64,000 nt of DNA from Falsiroseomonas frigidaquae (GTDB taxonomy: Bacteria > Pseudomonadota > Alphaproteobacteria > Acetobacterales > Acetobacteraceae), in NCBI RefSeq assembly GCF_012163145.1, contig NZ_JAAVTX010000002.1, positions 682,001 through 746,000 of the forward strand, given 5' to 3'. The notes under the pieces are model-generated. The model saw only the letters and a list, made by a program, of their open reading frames with translations, searched no databases and had not been told where the DNA came from. Position numbers and translations under genes: made by a program. Every line of letters starts with the position of its first letter. The stretch's first letter is position 1. Positions 61,963-64,000 of this stretch are shown one piece after another.

Positions 61963-62289
61963 CTAGAAGTCGGTGACGCGGCCCTTCTGTTCCCAGTCGC
62001 CATAGCGCGTCGGCTCCGGCCCCTTCGGCCCGCCGATCTCCGGCGGCAGCGCCAGCCGGATCGGCTTCTCCGTCGGCGGGTCGCCGGCCGGCGGGGGCGG
62101 CGTCTCGCCCGGGATCGGGATGCCGTCGGGCGGCGGCTCGACCGGCGCCGGCGGCACCTCCGGCACCGGCATCCCGGGCGGCGCGGTCGGCGGCTCCGGC
62201 GGCGGCAGGGGTACCTGCTGGGCGGAGAGAGGAAGATTGGCGGGCGGCATGGGCCGTCCCTCGTGATTCGCGTTGGTCATATCCCACAT
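61963..62289 (-). CDS. DUF1674 protein (succinate dehydrogenase assembly factor 4 type)
   Basis: This 108-residue protein ends with the DUF1674/SDHAF4 motif EIGGPKGPEPTRYGDWEQKG followed by RVTDF. In eukaryotes and some bacteria such proteins help insert flavinylated SdhA. The first 75 residues are very proline-rich and look disordered. The ATG at 62289 is preferred because AGGGGA is 8 bp upstream; an ATG at 62280 is an alternative. It is divergent from htpX. Confidence 0.85.
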   Translation of the reverse strand: MWDMTNANHEGRPMPPANLPLSAQQVPLPPPEPPTAPPGMPVPEVPPAPVEPPPDGIPIPGETPPPPAGDPPTEKPIRLALPPEIGGPKGPEPTRYGDWEQKGRVTDF

Positions 62290-62365
62290 GTAGGTCGTCC
62301 CCTGCCGGCTGCGGAGTGCCAACGCGCCAGAGCCCCAGGGTTTAGCGCGGAGGAGTGGAGGCGAG

Positions 62366-63328
62366 ATGAGCGGCTATCTGCGGACGGCGATCCTGCTGGC
62401 GGGCCTGACCGCCCTGTTCGTCGGCGTCGGCTTCATGATCGGCGGTCAGCAGGGCATGGTGATCGCCTTCCTGGTCGCCTGCGGCATGAATGTCTTCGCC
62501 TGGTGGAACAGCGACCGGATGCTGCTGCGCATGCACAACGCGCAGCCGATCGGCCCGAATGACGCGCCGCGCCTGTACCAGATGACCCAGCGCCTGGCCG
62601 CCAATGCCGGCCTGCCCATGCCGGCGCTGTACGTGATCCATGAGGACCAGCCCAACGCCTTCGCCACCGGCCGCAGCCCGGAACGGGCGGCGGTGGCGCT
62701 GAACACCGGCCTGCTGGACCTGATGCCGGAGCGTGAGGTGGCAGGCGTGATCGCGCATGAACTCGCCCACATCAAGAACCACGACACGCTGATCATGACC
62801 ATGACGGCGACCATCGCAGGTGCCATCGGCATGCTGGCGCAGTTCGGCTTCCTGTTCGGCCGGGGCGACAACCGCCAGAACCCCTTCGGGATGATCGGCA
62901 CCATCCTGATGATCGTCCTCGCGCCGCTCGCCGCCATGGTGGTGCAGATGGCGATCAGCCGGTCACGCGAATATGAGGCGGACCGGATCGGCGCTGAAAT
63001 CGCCGGCGACGCGGAAGGCCTGGCCTCCGCCCTGCTGCATCTGGAGGGCTACAAGGCCGGCCGGGTGAACCAGTCGGCGGAGGCCAATCCCGCCACCGCG
63101 CATATGTTCATCATCAACCCGCTATCGGGCCTTCGCATGGACGGGCTGTTCTCCACCCATCCGAAGACGGAAAACCGCGTCGCCGCGCTGCGGGCGCTGG
63201 CCGGCCGGATGGGTCCGCCCGCGGCCCCCGCGCGACCCGTGGTTGCCACGAAAGCCACATCGGGCCGCCCCGGCCCCTGGTCCAGCGCGCCCCGTGGCAC
63301 CCCACCGCGCCGCAATCCCTGGGGCTGA
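62366..63328 (+). CDS. htpX: Membrane zinc protease HtpX
   Basis: This 320-residue M48-family protease degrades misfolded membrane proteins. The zinc motif HELAH is at 131-135, with the third ligand Glu204 in [10 protein letters not shown]. Four membrane helices are visible, two at the N-terminus and two after the active site. It has a longer proline/arginine tail than E. coli HtpX (293). GGAGGCGAG lies before the ATG. It is probably heat- or envelope-stress inducible. Confidence 0.96.
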   Translation: MSGYLRTAILLAGLTALFVGVGFMIGGQQGMVIAFLVACGMNVFAWWNSDRMLLRMHNAQPIGPNDAPRLYQMTQRLAANAGLPMPALYVIHEDQPNAFATGRSPERAAVALNTGLLDLMPEREVAGVIAHELAHIKNHDTLIMTMTATIAGAIGMLAQFGFLFGRGDNRQNPFGMIGTILMIVLAPLAAMVVQMAISRSREYEADRIGAEIAGDAEGLASALLHLEGYKAGRVNQSAEANPATAHMFIINPLSGLRMDGLFSTHPKTENRVAALRALAGRMGPPAAPARPVVATKATSGRPGPWSSAPRGTPPRRNPWG

Positions 63329-63409
63329 ACCGGAGGCTGGCATGACCGCCGCAACCCTCGGCCGCCGCCTTGCGTTGGTTGGAACCTCTCCCTGGCTGGA
63401 GGTTCCGCC

Positions 63410-63748
63410 ATGTCGCCGCCCGTCTTCTGGCGAAGGATGCCCCGGTTGATCCGCTTCGTGCTGATCCATGGCGCCACCGGCTTCGGCATCGCCGCGCTGG
63501 CCCTGGCGGGGCTGCTGCTGGCCGATCCGGGCGATGCGCGCTTCCTGCTGCTGCGATCCGCCGGGCATTGGTGGCCGGCGGCGCTGCTCTGGGTGTTCCT
63601 GGGCCTGACCTTCGGCGCGGTGCAGATCGGCATCGGCACCGCCCTGCTGGCCTCGCCGGACCCGCCGCCGCCGCGCGGCCGCCCGCGGCCGGTGCTGCAA
63701 CCCTTGCTGGCGCCGATCCCGGTCCCGGTGCGGGAGCGCCGCCGCTGA
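63410..63748 (+). CDS. Small membrane protein of unknown function
   Basis: This 112-residue protein has two membrane helices (FGIAALALAGLLLADPG preceded by VLIHGATG, and WWPAALLWVFLGLTFGAVQIGIG) and a proline-rich C-terminal tail. I do not recognise a characterised family. It lies 82 bp after htpX. Its stop abuts the convergent DedA-type gene. Confidence 0.7.
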   Translation: MSPPVFWRRMPRLIRFVLIHGATGFGIAALALAGLLLADPGDARFLLLRSAGHWWPAALLWVFLGLTFGAVQIGIGTALLASPDPPPPRGRPRPVLQPLLAPIPVPVRERRR

Positions 63749-64000
63749 TCAGGAGCGGCGGCGGACCCGGGTTGTCCAGATGTGCCAGACATAGGTGGCG
63801 ATGAAGCCGCCGATGACGACATAGGCCAGCGGCTCCAGCCAGCCCTCGATCCGGTCGTACTGGTCTTCCATCAGGTAGCCGGCGAAGGTCAGGAAGGTGA
63901 TCCAGACGGCGCTGCCGAGCAGGGTCCACAGATAGAAAACCGCGCGCGGAATGCGGATCAGCCCGGCGGGAATGGAGATGACGGTGCGGATGCCCGGCAG
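63749..64000 (-). CDS. DedA-family membrane protein, C-terminal part
   Basis: The last 83 residues of a DedA/VTT-domain protein are visible, and its start lies beyond the window. PGIRTVISIPAGLIRIP is the conserved DedA motif, followed by a helix TLLGSAVWITFLTFAGYLM, an EDQYDRIEGWLEPL linker and a final helix. DedA proteins are membrane proteins linked to envelope integrity and lipid (polyprenyl phosphate) transport. The fragment ends at a normal stop. Confidence 0.87.
   Translation of the reverse strand: MPGIRTVISIPAGLIRIPRAVFYLWTLLGSAVWITFLTFAGYLMEDQYDRIEGWLEPLAYVVIGGFIATYVWHIWTTRVRRRS

Noticed and set aside
63342-63449. A 35-codon frame between htpX and the small membrane protein
   Set aside because: It overlaps the start of the membrane-protein gene in another frame and has no ribosome site or recognisable feature.

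Overview
The window is 64 kb of uniformly GC-rich chromosomal DNA, densely coded on both strands. I see no rRNA, tRNA, transposase, phage gene or CRISPR array. The gene content suggests an aerobic alphaproteobacterium of the Acetobacteraceae (Roseomonas-like): three Bug-type solute receptors with one complete TctCBA transporter, a membrane PQQ dehydrogenase, an ABA4-like membrane protein, a DUF1674 protein, system I cytochrome c maturation and two aromatic-catabolism operons. The taxonomy is inferred from gene content only.

Layout. 1-4491: an APC permease diverges from a Bug/TctB/TctA tricarboxylate-type transporter. 4492-4748: a five-hairpin palindromic element (copy 1). 4749-10940: a PQQ sugar/quinate dehydrogenase, a TetR regulator with a clear operator, two membrane proteins (one ABA4-like) and an OpgH/MdoH-like glucosyltransferase. 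10937-19295 (minus): a tightly overlapped seven-gene catabolic operon with a NicX-like ring-opening dioxygenase, alpha/beta hydrolase, acyl-CoA dehydrogenase, CoA ligase, flavin monooxygenase, MFS transporter and amidohydrolase. A MarR gene diverges from it. 19786-23082: a 29-residue membrane ORF, a beta-hydroxyacid dehydrogenase, a small membrane protein, a phosphodiesterase and a LacI regulator. 23120-29337: a perfect LacI-type operator and a second catabolic operon (MDR oxidoreductase, hydroxyquinol-type dioxygenase, YCII protein, BKACE, SDR, Bug receptor, ABC receptor).

29338-34449: an outer-membrane-type protein, a trypsin-like protease and a copper-resistance operon copA-cueR-copZ with a CueR promoter. 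34446-34636: a 24-bp tandem repeat. 34688-48447: a polysaccharide locus with two GT4 glycosyltransferases, a DegT aminotransferase, a sugar-phosphate transferase, an O-antigen-ligase-like protein, a Wzz-like protein and a heparinase-like protein on the minus strand. An SLBB export protein and YjbH lie on the plus strand, and copy 2 of the palindromic element sits at the 5' end of yjbH. 48452-53899 (minus): ccmC-D-E-F-G-H-I. 54040-55619: YCII, EVE, GFA and Rieske proteins. 55817-64000: an orphan Bug receptor, a methyltransferase, acetyl-CoA synthetase, an EAL protein, an MFS transporter, a GANTC-rich intergenic region, a DUF1674 protein, HtpX, a small membrane protein and a DedA-family protein cut by the window end.

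The strongest unusual signals are these. (1) The two-copy five-hairpin element has a long central stem that differs at eight aligned positions yet pairs fully in both copies. (2) One copy appears to supply the start of yjbH. (3) Nine GANTC sites cluster within about 200 bp of non-coding DNA. (4) Two unusual catabolic operons pair ring-cleavage dioxygenases with atypical downstream enzymes.
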